NCBI GenBank assembly: GCA_013201395.1
Contig: JABMJD010000018.1
Span: forward strand, 1 to 38,654
Source of the DNA: Candidatus Syntrophopropionicum ammoniitolerans
Lineage (GTDB): Bacteria > Bacillota > Desulfotomaculia > Desulfotomaculales > Pelotomaculaceae
Direction of reading: 5' to 3'
Length of the DNA: 38,654 nucleotides
Under the pieces are notes generated by a model. It saw only the letters and a list, made by a program, of their open reading frames with translations, had not been told where the DNA came from and did not search any database. The stretch's first letter is position 1, and the number at the start of each line of letters is the position of its first letter. Made by a program: the position numbers and the translations under genes. Below are positions 16,389-24,752 of this stretch, one piece after another.

Positions 16389-17396
16389 TCAGCCCAGGCG
16401 GGTTGCGGCATCGGCCAACATCCGCCTGATGGGCAGGTTGTAGGGACATCTTTCTTCGCATTCGCCGCACTCAATGCAGGCGTCTGCTTTTATTTGCATG
16501 CCCTTATAGCGGTCCCGGGCCCACTCCCGCAGGTTGTACCTGGTGAAATACCCGTCCATTAAAAACACCGAGGGGATGTCAATACCCTGGCTGCAGGGCT
16601 TGCAGTACTCACAGCGCCGGCAGAATTCCCCACCCAGGGTACCTGCTTCTTCATCCAGGATTTTTTTCTCATTCGCAGTCAAGGGCAGCAGGGTACTACC
16701 AACAGCGGCGTTTGCTTCCACCTGTTTTGGGGAATCCATGCCAGGTATTACTGTGGTTACGGTATGGGCCAGGATATAACGCAGGGCTAGATTACTGTTC
16801 TGCAGGGCGCCTCCGGCCAGGGGTTTCATCACAATAACGCCCATCCCTTTTTCCCCGGCCTTTTCCAGCAGTGCCGGCACACCTACTGTTTCTACCGCGT
16901 TGAAAGGAAATAGGATAGTTTCAATTTCCTTTACCTGTAGCGTTTCCAACAAAAAATCCTTGAGGTGCCCCGTGATGCCGATGTGCCCGATGAGGCCTGC
17001 TTTTTTTGCCTCCACCAGGGCGGCCAGGGCACCATCAGGGTTCAAAACTTGATCCAGCTCCGCACTGCTCTTGACGTTGTGTAACTGATACAGGTCGATA
17101 TGTTCCAGGCCCATTGTATCCAGGCTTTTCCTGATGTCTGCAGCCATTCCTTTTTTGGTTCGGGCCATGGATTTGGTGGCCACGATGGCTTCCTTCCTTC
17201 TTAATTTAAGAACGGTACCCAACTTTTCTTCGCTATCTGTGTAGCCCCGGGCCGTGTCAAAAAAATTGATGCCCCGGTCCAGGGCTTGATGAACAATGGT
17301 GACTGCCTCAGCAGCAGAAACCCGCTGGATCGGTATGCCGCCGAAGCCGACCACGGAGACTTCTAACCCGGTTTTCCCCAGTGTTCGATAGTGCAT
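16389..17396 (-). CDS. aldo/keto reductase fused to a ferredoxin-like domain
   Basis: A 335-residue protein. Residues 1-250 form an aldo/keto reductase barrel (YRTLGKTGLEVSVVGFGGIP at the start, the GINFFDTARGYTDSEEKLG segment with the catalytic Asp and Tyr, and HIDLYQLHNV). The C-terminal part has CRRCEYCKPC and CIECGECEERCP, a 4Fe-4S cluster-binding domain found in a subgroup of AKRs from anaerobes. The frame extends to 17411, but AGGAGG lies six bases before the ATG at 17396, so that start is used. It probably uses ferredoxin or passes electrons through the cluster while reducing a carbonyl; substrate unknown. It is divergent from the por operon. Confidence 0.9.
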   Translation of the reverse strand: MHYRTLGKTGLEVSVVGFGGIPIQRVSAAEAVTIVHQALDRGINFFDTARGYTDSEEKLGTVLKLRRKEAIVATKSMARTKKGMAADIRKSLDTMGLEHIDLYQLHNVKSSAELDQVLNPDGALAALVEAKKAGLIGHIGITGHLKDFLLETLQVKEIETILFPFNAVETVGVPALLEKAGEKGMGVIVMKPLAGGALQNSNLALRYILAHTVTTVIPGMDSPKQVEANAAVGSTLLPLTANEKKILDEEAGTLGGEFCRRCEYCKPCSQGIDIPSVFLMDGYFTRYNLREWARDRYKGMQIKADACIECGECEERCPYNLPIRRMLADAATRLG

Positions 17397-17707
17397 GTTT
17401 TTCCTCCTCATATATAAAAAGATTTGTTACCTACCATTTTCCATCTATTCTACCCCATTCCTACCGCCCTGATTTCATCCTGCCTAATTTCATCCTGGAT
17501 AATCTGAATATATGAATTCTACAAATTTTCTGCCATACCCTCTTAATGTTTTAGGAGTTTGTATTTTGAGGGTTTGTCCGGGTGTCAGGCACCGTCTTCC
17601 TAATATTTCGATAATTTTATAGTGTGATAATTCCAAAAATAATATATAATGTGATAGGCTGCCCGGAAAAGGGTTATTTTTTTTGCATTTTCCAAAGGAG
17701 TGATTTT
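17397..17707. other. divergent region upstream of the por operon
   Basis: About 310 bases without a gene. A TATAAT at 17645-17650 is a plausible -10 for porC, with a weak -35. It overlaps the second copy of a near-identical 12-mer (17618-17629 and 17645-17656) of the form TATA(G/A)TGTGATA, repeated in the same direction 27 bp apart, which could be a regulator site. GGTGTCAGGCACC at about 17581-17593 is a small imperfect dyad of a kind often scattered in Clostridia genomes. Confidence 0.45.
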
Positions 17708-18280
17708 GTGCAAAATCTTATTCAAATCAGATGGCACGGGCGAGGTGGCCAGGGCGCAAAAACAGCCGCTTTAATGCTGGCGGACGTTGTTTTTAGTACC
17801 GGGAAATATGTCCAGGGCTTTCCTGAGTACGGCCCGGAAAGAATGGGGGCGCCCATCACCGCCTACAATAGAATCACTGACAATAAAATCAGGGTCCATT
17901 CCAACATCTATGAGCCGGATTATGTTGTGGTGGTTGACGAAACCTTATTTGAAACAGTGGATGTGACCAAAGGACTGAGCAAAGAGGGGGCTTTAATTGT
18001 CAATACCGCCAGAAATAAAAATGAAATAGAAAAATTATTAAATGGCTATCAAGGACGGATATATACCGTTGATGCCAGGAGAATTTCTATGGAAACCCTG
18101 GGCCGGTACTTTCCCAATACACCGATGCTGGCTGCCGTGGTTAAGGTTAGCGGCCTGATGCCCGATGAAACCTTCTTAAATGAGATGCAGCAATCTCTAG
18201 AGCAGAAATTTGCGGGTAAGCCGGCAGTTGTGGAAGGAAACATGCAGGCTTTAAAGTCGACTTTACAGGAGGTTAGTTAG
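17708..18280 (+). CDS. porC: 2-oxoacid:ferredoxin oxidoreductase (pyruvate type), gamma subunit
   Basis: Protein of 190 residues. IRWHGRGGQGAKTAALMLA is the conserved N-terminal motif of the gamma subunit, followed by GFPEYGPERMGAPITAYNRI. The longest frame starts at 17624 and would add 28 unrelated residues; AAAGGAG seven bases before the GTG at 17708 marks the real start. With porD, porA and porB it forms the four-subunit enzyme that oxidises pyruvate to acetyl-CoA and reduces ferredoxin, or runs in reverse. 2-Oxoisovalerate (vor) activity is an alternative that subunit sequence alone does not exclude. Confidence 0.9.
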   Translation: MQNLIQIRWHGRGGQGAKTAALMLADVVFSTGKYVQGFPEYGPERMGAPITAYNRITDNKIRVHSNIYEPDYVVVVDETLFETVDVTKGLSKEGALIVNTARNKNEIEKLLNGYQGRIYTVDARRISMETLGRYFPNTPMLAAVVKVSGLMPDETFLNEMQQSLEQKFAGKPAVVEGNMQALKSTLQEVS

Positions 18281-18284
18281 TCAG

Positions 18285-18590
18285 ATGGCGATGGATGGTA
18301 ATAAAATAACAGAAACCGTGTCCTGGAGGAATATCACAGAAGGCTGCAAGATTGAGGCCGCCGGAAACTCCAGACTGTTTAATACCGGCGACTGGCGGGT
18401 GGATACACCAGTATTTATAGCAGAAAAATGCCGGCAATGTTTGCTTTGTGTGTCTGTTTGCCCCGATAGCTCGATCCCTGTGGATAATTATCAAAGAGGA
18501 GACTTTGATTTTATGCACTGCAAAGGGTGTGGCATTTGCGCGAAGGTTTGCCCCTTTGGCGCAATTGAAATGAAAATGGGGGAAAGATAA
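18285..18590 (+). CDS. porD: 2-oxoacid:ferredoxin oxidoreductase (pyruvate type), delta (ferredoxin) subunit
   Basis: A 101-residue ferredoxin-like subunit with two 4Fe-4S motifs, CRQCLLCVSVCP and CKGCGICAKVCP, in the C-terminal half. The N-terminal WRNITEGCKIEAAGNS and the TGDWRVDTPVF segment are typical of PorD. It carries electrons from the thiamine-diphosphate subunits to external ferredoxin. AGGAGG at 18267-18272 lies 12 bases before the ATG at 18285; the in-frame ATG at 18291 is a possible alternative. Its stop codon directly abuts the porA start. Confidence 0.92.
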   Translation: MAMDGNKITETVSWRNITEGCKIEAAGNSRLFNTGDWRVDTPVFIAEKCRQCLLCVSVCPDSSIPVDNYQRGDFDFMHCKGCGICAKVCPFGAIEMKMGER

Positions 18591-19772
18591 ATGTCAATTA
18601 AAGATAGATTGTCAGGAAACGAGGCTGTGGCTATAGCCATGAGACAGATTAACCCCGACGTAATGTCGGCCTTCCCGATTACACCATCAACAGAAATTCC
18701 CCAGACTTTTTCTTCTTTTGTCGCCAACGGCCAGGTGGATACGGCCTTTATTCCTGTAGAAAGCGAACATAGCGCCATGTCGGCAGCCATCGGCTCCCAG
18801 GCTGCAGGTGCCAGATCCCTGACGGCTACTTCTTCCTGTGGACTGGCTTTAATGTGGGAAGTGCTTTATGTGGCCGCTTCCAACAGGCTGCCCATTGCCC
18901 TGGCTTTGGTGAACAGGACTTTGTCCGGGCCCATTAATATTAACTGTGACCATTCAGATTCTATGGGTGCCCGGGATTCGGGCTGGATTCAGATCTACTC
19001 AGAAAATAACCAGGAGGCTTATGACAACTTTGTGCAGGCCTACCGGATAGCGGAGCATGCCGCTGTCCGGCTGCCGATTATGATTTGTCAGGACGGCTTT
19101 ATTACCAGCGCGGCTGTAGAAAACATAGAGCTGTTGGCAGACAGGGATGTTCAAGGATTTGTTGGTGAATACCACCCGGAAAGCTACTTGCTCAACAGCA
19201 AACAGCCTCTGGCGATAGGACCATATGCTGTTTCTGCCTATTGCATGGAAGCAAAAAGAGCCCAATTGGAAGCTTTGAAAAATGCCAAGCAGGTGACCCT
19301 GGATGTGGCTAAAGAATTTGCCGCCTTGAGCGGCCGGGAATATGGACTGTTTGAAGAGTACAAGCTGGCGGATGCCGACTATGCCATGGTGATTATTGGT
19401 TCTGCCGCCGGCACGGCCAAGGATGCAGTTGATCAGCTGCGGGCTGCCGGCCAAAAAGTGGGCTTGCTCAAAATCAGGCTCTTTCGGCCTTTTCCCGGGG
19501 AGGAAATTGCTGCTGCTTTGCAAAAGTCTAAAGTAATTGCCTGCATGGATCGGACGGAGAGCTTTAACGGCCGGTGCGGGCCCCTGGGGGCGGAAGTCAA
19601 AAGTGCCCTGTTTGATGCCCAACTGATGCCGCCGGTGATAAATTATGTTTACGGCCTGGGCGGCAGGGATGTCACAGTAGAGGACTTTATCACTGTTTTT
19701 GCCCAGCTGGCGGAGATTGAGCAAACAAATGATGGGGGTAAAAAATACCGCTATCTGTCACTAAGGGAATAG
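18591..19772 (+). CDS. porA: 2-oxoacid:ferredoxin oxidoreductase (pyruvate type), alpha subunit
   Basis: A 393-residue alpha subunit. The FPITPSTEIPQTF segment near residue 28 is the family's PITPST motif, and PVESEHSAMSAAIGSQAAGARS follows, as expected for the pyrimidine-binding domain. The second half (IGSAAGTAKDAVDQLRAAGQKVGLLKIRLFRPFP) is the transketolase C-terminal-like domain. It begins directly after the porD stop codon, implying co-translation, and is followed by porB after 13 bp. Together with PorB it forms the catalytic core. Confidence 0.93.
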   Translation: MSIKDRLSGNEAVAIAMRQINPDVMSAFPITPSTEIPQTFSSFVANGQVDTAFIPVESEHSAMSAAIGSQAAGARSLTATSSCGLALMWEVLYVAASNRLPIALALVNRTLSGPININCDHSDSMGARDSGWIQIYSENNQEAYDNFVQAYRIAEHAAVRLPIMICQDGFITSAAVENIELLADRDVQGFVGEYHPESYLLNSKQPLAIGPYAVSAYCMEAKRAQLEALKNAKQVTLDVAKEFAALSGREYGLFEEYKLADADYAMVIIGSAAGTAKDAVDQLRAAGQKVGLLKIRLFRPFPGEEIAAALQKSKVIACMDRTESFNGRCGPLGAEVKSALFDAQLMPPVINYVYGLGGRDVTVEDFITVFAQLAEIEQTNDGGKKYRYLSLRE

Positions 19773-19785
19773 GGGGGTTGAGGAA

Positions 19786-20718
19786 ATGACCTACAATTTT
19801 AAGGAAATTATGAACAAAAAGGAACGTCTGGCACCGGGACACAGGATGTGTGCAGGCTGCGGCGGTACCATTGCTGTGAGAAATATCTTGCGCGGCTTGC
19901 GTGATCAGGATCAAGCGGTGATTACCTGTGCCACATCTTGTTTAGAGGTGTCCACCTTTATGTACCCCCATACGGCATGGCAGGATTCTTTTATTCACAA
20001 CACCTTTGAGAACGCTGCGGCAACTTGCAGTGGTGTACAGGCTGCTTATGAGGTATTAAGAAAAAAAGGCAGGGTCGATGGTACATATAAATTTATTGCC
20101 TTTGGCGGTGACGGCGGTACCTATGATATCGGGCTGCAGTCTCTTTCAGCGGCAATGGAAAGAAACCATGACATGGTTTATGTCTGCTATGACAACGGCG
20201 CCTATATGAATACCGGTATCCAGCGTTCTTCGGCCACGCCCCTGTATGCGGATACAACTACATCACCGGTAGGCAAGCTGTCAAAGGGTAAACCCCAGTA
20301 CAGAAAGGACCTGACGGCCATTATGGTGGAACATAATATTCCTTATGTGGCCCAGACGACCTTATTTAGAAATATGCGGGATATCCACGAAAAAGCAGCG
20401 CGGGCTATTTATACACCCGGTGCGGCGTTTCTAAATGTAATGGCGCCCTGTCCCCGGGGTTGGGTATATGAAACGGCGGACATTATGGAGATCTGCCGGT
20501 TGGCCGTTGATACCTGTTACTGGCCCCTGTTTGAGGTAATAGAGGGCCAATGGGTGCTGAACTATAAGCCGACAAACAAGCTGCCGGTAGAGGAGTTTTT
20601 AAAAAAGCAGGGCCGGTTCAAGCATTTGTTCAAAAAAGGAAATGAACAGCTGATTGAACATTTTCAGGCTGAGGTGGACAAAAGATGGAGAGTCCTTCTG
20701 GAGAGATGCGGATCCTAG
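19786..20718 (+). CDS. porB: 2-oxoacid:ferredoxin oxidoreductase (pyruvate type), beta subunit
   Basis: A 310-residue thiamine diphosphate-binding subunit. The cofactor motif GDGGTYDIG with YDNGAYMNTG about 30 residues later binds ThDP and magnesium. The N-terminal CAGCGG and the later CATSCLE contribute to the proximal 4Fe-4S cluster typical of PorB. The segment NTGIQRSSATP is the strongly conserved family signature. The stop codon is immediately followed by a tandem-repeat tract. This is the last gene of the four-gene operon in the order gamma-delta-alpha-beta. Confidence 0.93.
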   Translation: MTYNFKEIMNKKERLAPGHRMCAGCGGTIAVRNILRGLRDQDQAVITCATSCLEVSTFMYPHTAWQDSFIHNTFENAAATCSGVQAAYEVLRKKGRVDGTYKFIAFGGDGGTYDIGLQSLSAAMERNHDMVYVCYDNGAYMNTGIQRSSATPLYADTTTSPVGKLSKGKPQYRKDLTAIMVEHNIPYVAQTTLFRNMRDIHEKAARAIYTPGAAFLNVMAPCPRGWVYETADIMEICRLAVDTCYWPLFEVIEGQWVLNYKPTNKLPVEEFLKKQGRFKHLFKKGNEQLIEHFQAEVDKRWRVLLERCGS

Positions 20719-20846
20719 TGGTTAGTGGTTAGTGGTTGGTGGTTGGTGGTTGGAGGGTTGGTGTAGTGGCCGGCGGCTGGGTTATAGAAGAAATTCGCTG
20801 ACGGAGCCCAGCGACCAACGACTAATAGCTAACGACCAAACAGACA
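20716..20846. repeat. short tandem repeat tract with a degenerate inverted counterpart
   Basis: Starting in the porB stop codon, the unit GTGGTTA/GTGGTTG is repeated about five times (about 20716-20750), followed by degenerate copies. At about 20808-20838 the complementary type of unit appears (CGACCAACGACTAATAGC, then AACGACCAAA), so the tract could fold back on itself around a GC-rich loop. It might act as a transcription end or be a small repeat element. There are no regular unique spacers, so it is not a CRISPR array. Confidence 0.6.
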
Positions 20847-20914
20847 GGCCTTAATTTTTAATCTTATTTGTAGTAAAATAGATAAAAATGATCTTTCACA
20901 GAGGGGGATTATTT

Positions 20915-21442
20915 GTGGCAAATAAGGAACAACAAACTATTATAGGCGCTGGGGTGGAAGCCTGGAACAAATGGAGGCGCTCCGCAAATACCACGGATAT
21001 CGATCTCAGTGGTATCTTTCTGGACAAAGCAGAACTCAGCGGTGTGGATCTGAATAAGGCGAATCTGGGCATGGCCTATCTTTTTGCGGCAGATTTGAGC
21101 AAGGCCGATCTCAGTGAGGCAATCCTTTATAACGCCTGTCTCAGCAATACCAACCTTAGTGGGGCCAACCTCAGTGGAGCCGATCTCAGTGAGGCGGATC
21201 TTCGTGATGCCGACCTCAGCGGAGTCGACCTTAGCGGTGCCGATCTTTCTGATGCCAATCTTTGCAGAGCCAACCTTAGTGGGGCCAACCTTCATGGTGC
21301 AAAACTGGTTTGCACACAATTTGCCTGGGCGGATCTCAGTGAGGCGGATCTTAGTGATTCGGATATTCACAGGTCCATTATTAGAGACACTGTTCTTAGC
21401 GGAGCAAATCTCAAGGGAACAACCCTGGAGGGAAAATTCTAG
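20915..21442 (+). CDS. pentapeptide-repeat protein
   Basis: A 175-residue protein of which about residues 35-175 are roughly 28 tandem pentapeptides of the form A(D/N)LSx, which fold into a right-handed four-sided beta-helix. The remaining N-terminal part contains a short helix-like segment (GAGVEAWNKWRRSA). An in-frame ATG at 20888 is available, but GAGGGGG lies eight bases before the GTG at 20915, so this start is preferred. Function cannot be deduced; some family members mimic DNA and protect gyrase (MfpA, Qnr), many others have no known role. It appears monocistronic, with a hairpin terminator after it. The repeat DNA makes long frames on the opposite strand that are not genes. Confidence 0.9.
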   Translation: MANKEQQTIIGAGVEAWNKWRRSANTTDIDLSGIFLDKAELSGVDLNKANLGMAYLFAADLSKADLSEAILYNACLSNTNLSGANLSGADLSEADLRDADLSGVDLSGADLSDANLCRANLSGANLHGAKLVCTQFAWADLSEADLSDSDIHRSIIRDTVLSGANLKGTTLEGKF

Positions 21443-21483
21443 CCTGGTCAGGTACAAGTTGGGTTTTTATGTAGAATAAATGT

Positions 21484-21525
21484 TTAATGGTAAGGTTGCA
21501 GGTTTGGCCTTACCATTAATTCTTT
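21484..21525 (+). terminator. rho-independent terminator after the pentapeptide-repeat gene
   Basis: TTAATGGTAAGG (21484-21495) pairs perfectly with CCTTACCATTAA (21508-21519) around a 12-base loop, followed by TTCTTTTG. Confidence 0.8.
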
Positions 21526-21587
21526 TGTTTCATTTTATTTTTTAGGCTACTTATTTAAGATATAATGGTTCAAAACGGGGGGATCTG

Positions 21588-24005
21588 ATGATGGCTAATT
21601 TTATTACAACCTTGCAAAACCAGGTTCTACTGGGGGATGGCGCTATGGGCACCATGCTGGTAGAACAGGGGCTGCCCCCGGGAGAGAACCCCGAGCTGTG
21701 GATGATCACTCATCCCCAGGCAGTGCAAGAGGTGAGTCGGGCCTACCTGACGGCAGGATCCCAGGTGCTGCAAACCAACACCTTTGGGGCTTCGGCGCTG
21801 AAGCTGGGGGAATACGGTGCGGCCCGGCGGGTGGAGGAAATAAATAAAAAGGCGGCCCAACTGGTGCGTGAGGTGGCCCAGGATCAGGCTTTTGTGGCCG
21901 GCATCATGGGACCCAGCGGACAATTTCCTGCCCCCCTGGGGACCTTGGACTGGACGGAGTTGGTGGAGGTTTTTGGCCGGCAGGCCCAGGCTCTGGAGGC
22001 CGGTGGGGTGGATTTTATTTTTTTGGAAACCTTTTCTGATTTAGGTGAAATACGAGCGGCCCTTTTTGCCGCCAAGAAATATACCAGGCTGCCGGTAGCC
22101 TGCTCCCTGACTTATACCAAAGGAAGGACACTTACCGGTACCAGCCCAAGGGTTGCTGCTATTGTGCTGGAAGCAATGGGTGCCGATTGTATCGGTGCCA
22201 ACTGCTCCACCGGTGCCGCCGAGCTGTTGGCGATAATGGAGGAATATCGTCAGCATACAGGGCTGCCCCTGCTGGTAGAGCCCAATGCCGGTATGCCGGA
22301 ACTTATTAACGGCCAAACAATATTCAAGGAAACTCCCGCGGATATGGCTCGTTTTGCCGAGCCTTTCCGGGCCCTGGGTGTTAACCTGCTGGGGGCCTGC
22401 TGCGGCAGTACTCCGGCCCATATCAAGGCCATGGGAGAGGCTTTAACCTCGCGGCAGCCGGCGCCCCGGCGGGAACAATCCGATCCGCCTGTGATGCGGT
22501 TGGCCAGCCGCAGCCGGGCGGTGACTATCGGTTCCAGTGAATTGCCGGTTTTAATCGGTGAGAGAATTAACCCCTCTGCCCGCAAAGCTGTGGCTGCAGC
22601 CCTGAAGCAGCAGGATTGGGATTTTATTATTCAGGAGGGGGCTTCCCAACTGGAGGCCGGAGCCCAGCTGCTGGATCTGAACACCGGGCTGGCCGGTGGA
22701 GATGAAACCAGGCTGTTACCGGCCGGGGTGCAGCAGCTGCAGATGAGCCTGGATTGCCCCCTGGTGCTGGACTGTACTAACCCGGCTGCCCTGGAAAAAG
22801 GACTGCAGGAATTTCAAGGCAAAGCCTTAATTAATTCCGTCAACGGTGATGAAAAAAGTCTTCGGGCTATCCTGCCTCTGGCCAAAAAGTACGGCGCAGC
22901 GGTATTGGGCTTAACATTGAATGAAAAGGGTATCCCGGCCGGGGCAGAAGAAAGGCTGGCCATCGCCACAGAAATTATCGCCACGGCGGAGTCCTATGGT
23001 TTGCCCAGGGAAGATATAATCATCGATTGTCTGGTTTTGACAGCGGCTACTTCTCCCGAAATGGCTATGGAGACCGTGCGGGCGATTAGCCTGGTTAAAG
23101 AGCATTTAGGGGTTGGTACGGTCCTGGGGCTGAGCAATGTCTCCCATGGCCTGCCCCAGCGTTCCTGGCTCAATGCCGCCTTTTTGTCCTTGACCCTGGG
23201 TGCCGGGCTGGACGCAGCCATTGCCAACCCCCTGAACCAAAGGATTAAGGAAACAATGATCGCCGGTGCCCTGCTGACGGGCCGTGATCAGGGGGCCCGC
23301 AATTACCTAACCCAGGCGGGGAAAACGGCCGTACCGGCTGGTGTCCCGGCAGATCAGGATAGAGGCCAGGTTGAGCCTAAAACGGCTCTGCAAAGGGCCA
23401 TCTTGCAGGGACAACAGGAAATAGTTGTCCCCCTGGTACAGAAACTGCTGATAAATAATGATGTACTATCTGTAATTAATGAAGGGATTATCCCTGCTTT
23501 AGAAACAATCGGCGGCCAATTTGCCCGGGGGGAGGCCTATCTGCCCCAGTTGATCCTGGCTGGAGATGCGGCCAAAAAGGCCTTTACCTATCTCAAGGAC
23601 AATTTCCCCAGGCAAAAGGCAGCTCAGGGGGGGACTATTGTAATTGGTACCGTAAAGGGGGATATCCACGATATAGGCAAAAATATTGTCACTGCCCTAT
23701 TAGAAAATCATGGTTTTCGTGTGGTGGATCTAGGTAAGAGTGTGCCGGCGGAGGCCTTTTTAGAGGCAGCCCGGCAGGAAAAGGCAGATGTGGTAGCCCT
23801 CAGCGCTTTAATGACCACAACTATGGTGGAAATGCCCCAGGTGATTGATTTATTAAAGAAGGAACTACCGGAGGTCAAGGTGATTGTGGGTGGAGCCGTG
23901 GTTACGGCAGCCTATGCCCGGGAGATAGGTGCTGACGGCTATGGTGCTGATGCCGTAGAGGCGGTGCATCTGGTGCGGAAATTCTGCCCGGAGCAAAAAT
24001 CATGA
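21588..24005 (+). CDS. metH: cobalamin-dependent methionine synthase-like protein lacking the activation domain
   Basis: A protein of 805 residues. Residues about 1-290 are a homocysteine S-methyltransferase domain with zinc ligands in GANCSTG (C206) and GACCGS (about 272-273). About 315-575 is a pterin-binding (methyltetrahydrofolate) domain with GERINPSARK. The C-terminal part has a cap and a B12-binding domain with DIHDIGKN (H694 as the lower cobalt ligand). It is about 420 residues shorter than E. coli MetH because the SAM-dependent reactivation domain is missing; that domain is encoded by the next, overlapping gene. ATG at 21588 or 21591; GGGGGGA precedes. TATAAT at 21561-21566 is a possible -10. 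No cobalamin or SAM riboswitch is apparent in the 146-bp gap. Confidence 0.92.
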   Translation: MMANFITTLQNQVLLGDGAMGTMLVEQGLPPGENPELWMITHPQAVQEVSRAYLTAGSQVLQTNTFGASALKLGEYGAARRVEEINKKAAQLVREVAQDQAFVAGIMGPSGQFPAPLGTLDWTELVEVFGRQAQALEAGGVDFIFLETFSDLGEIRAALFAAKKYTRLPVACSLTYTKGRTLTGTSPRVAAIVLEAMGADCIGANCSTGAAELLAIMEEYRQHTGLPLLVEPNAGMPELINGQTIFKETPADMARFAEPFRALGVNLLGACCGSTPAHIKAMGEALTSRQPAPRREQSDPPVMRLASRSRAVTIGSSELPVLIGERINPSARKAVAAALKQQDWDFIIQEGASQLEAGAQLLDLNTGLAGGDETRLLPAGVQQLQMSLDCPLVLDCTNPAALEKGLQEFQGKALINSVNGDEKSLRAILPLAKKYGAAVLGLTLNEKGIPAGAEERLAIATEIIATAESYGLPREDIIIDCLVLTAATSPEMAMETVRAISLVKEHLGVGTVLGLSNVSHGLPQRSWLNAAFLSLTLGAGLDAAIANPLNQRIKETMIAGALLTGRDQGARNYLTQAGKTAVPAGVPADQDRGQVEPKTALQRAILQGQQEIVVPLVQKLLINNDVLSVINEGIIPALETIGGQFARGEAYLPQLILAGDAAKKAFTYLKDNFPRQKAAQGGTIVIGTVKGDIHDIGKNIVTALLENHGFRVVDLGKSVPAEAFLEAARQEKADVVALSALMTTTMVEMPQVIDLLKKELPEVKVIVGGAVVTAAYAREIGADGYGADAVEAVHLVRKFCPEQKS

Positions 24006-24748
24006 GGACAAAAATTGTCAACCTGCCCCTGCTGCTCAACAGGGAAGAAATTTATCCCTTCCTTAACATTGGTCCCATTTCCGGCCCTCTGCCGGCCAAT
24101 ATCCACCGGCTGGTGGATACTTACGTGAAGCGTGTAACTCAACTGGCCCGCCCCCAGGGGCTGATCCGGGTATGCCCGATCAACTCCACCACCCGGGGCC
24201 GGGTGACGCTGGATGATGCCGGTCTGGTGATCACAGGTGCCGGCGCCACGGGCCATTTTACTGACTGTGAAAAGGTTACTCTGCTGGCTGCCACCCTGGG
24301 ACCAAGGATAGACCAGTGTCTGGCTGAATTGCAGCAAAGGGCCGGCGCAGCCGACGCTTTTATCTTCAATGCAGTTGCTGCGGCGGCGGCTGAGCATACA
24401 ATAGAAACCCTTGACGCTCTAGCCGTGCAGGATATCAGACGCGGCGCCTATTATCCCACAGCCCGTTTCAGCCCGGGATATGGGGGATGGCCCCTGGAAA
24501 GTCAACAGGAGTTTGTGGCATGCATTGATGGTGAGCAGATTGGCCTCAGCGTAACCCCTCATCACCTGCTGCAGCCGGTTAAATCAATAACAGCGGTAAT
24601 CGGTTGGAGCAGGCTGCCTGTTACGAGGAGCTATGAGCAGCCCCGGGAAAAACCCTGCCGCAGCCCTCTCACTTGCCGGGACTGTCCCCTAAAAGAAAAA
24701 TGCCAAAACCCCATGCGGGAACCCCTGGGTCCCGGTTCGGATTTATAA
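24002..24748 (+). CDS. stand-alone methionine synthase activation-domain protein
   Basis: A 248-residue protein whose first 200 residues match the reactivation domain of MetH. RFSPGYGGWPL is the SAM-binding signature of that domain (RxSPGYG). The C-terminal tail adds four cysteines (CRSPLTCRDCPLKEKC), possibly a metal or cluster site not found in the MetH domain. The ATG overlaps the stop of the upstream gene (ATGA at 24002-24005), so the two halves are made together. It presumably remethylates cob(II)alamin in the upstream protein using SAM and a reductant; the extra cysteines suggest its own electron-transfer centre (inference). It ends four bases before a convergent gene. Confidence 0.85.
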   Translation: MRTKIVNLPLLLNREEIYPFLNIGPISGPLPANIHRLVDTYVKRVTQLARPQGLIRVCPINSTTRGRVTLDDAGLVITGAGATGHFTDCEKVTLLAATLGPRIDQCLAELQQRAGAADAFIFNAVAAAAAEHTIETLDALAVQDIRRGAYYPTARFSPGYGGWPLESQQEFVACIDGEQIGLSVTPHHLLQPVKSITAVIGWSRLPVTRSYEQPREKPCRSPLTCRDCPLKEKCQNPMREPLGPGSDL

Positions 24749-24752
24749 AACT

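Noticed and set aside
20716-20846. CRISPR array
   Set aside because: Repeat units are 7 bp, directly adjacent and degenerate, with no unique spacers and no cas genes.
20915-21442. Quinolone resistance (Qnr/MfpA) protein
   Set aside because: Pentapeptide repeats alone do not show gyrase protection; length and loops do not clearly match Qnr, so only the fold is reported.
20909-21457. A 182-codon minus-strand open frame opposite the pentapeptide-repeat gene
   Set aside because: It is the regular reverse image of the repeated codons; the plus strand has the ribosome binding site, start and true pentapeptide pattern.
21443-21587. Cobalamin or SAM riboswitch before the metH-like gene
   Set aside because: The gap is only about 145 bp, mostly filled by the preceding terminator, and none of the conserved B12-box or S-box sequence elements is visible.
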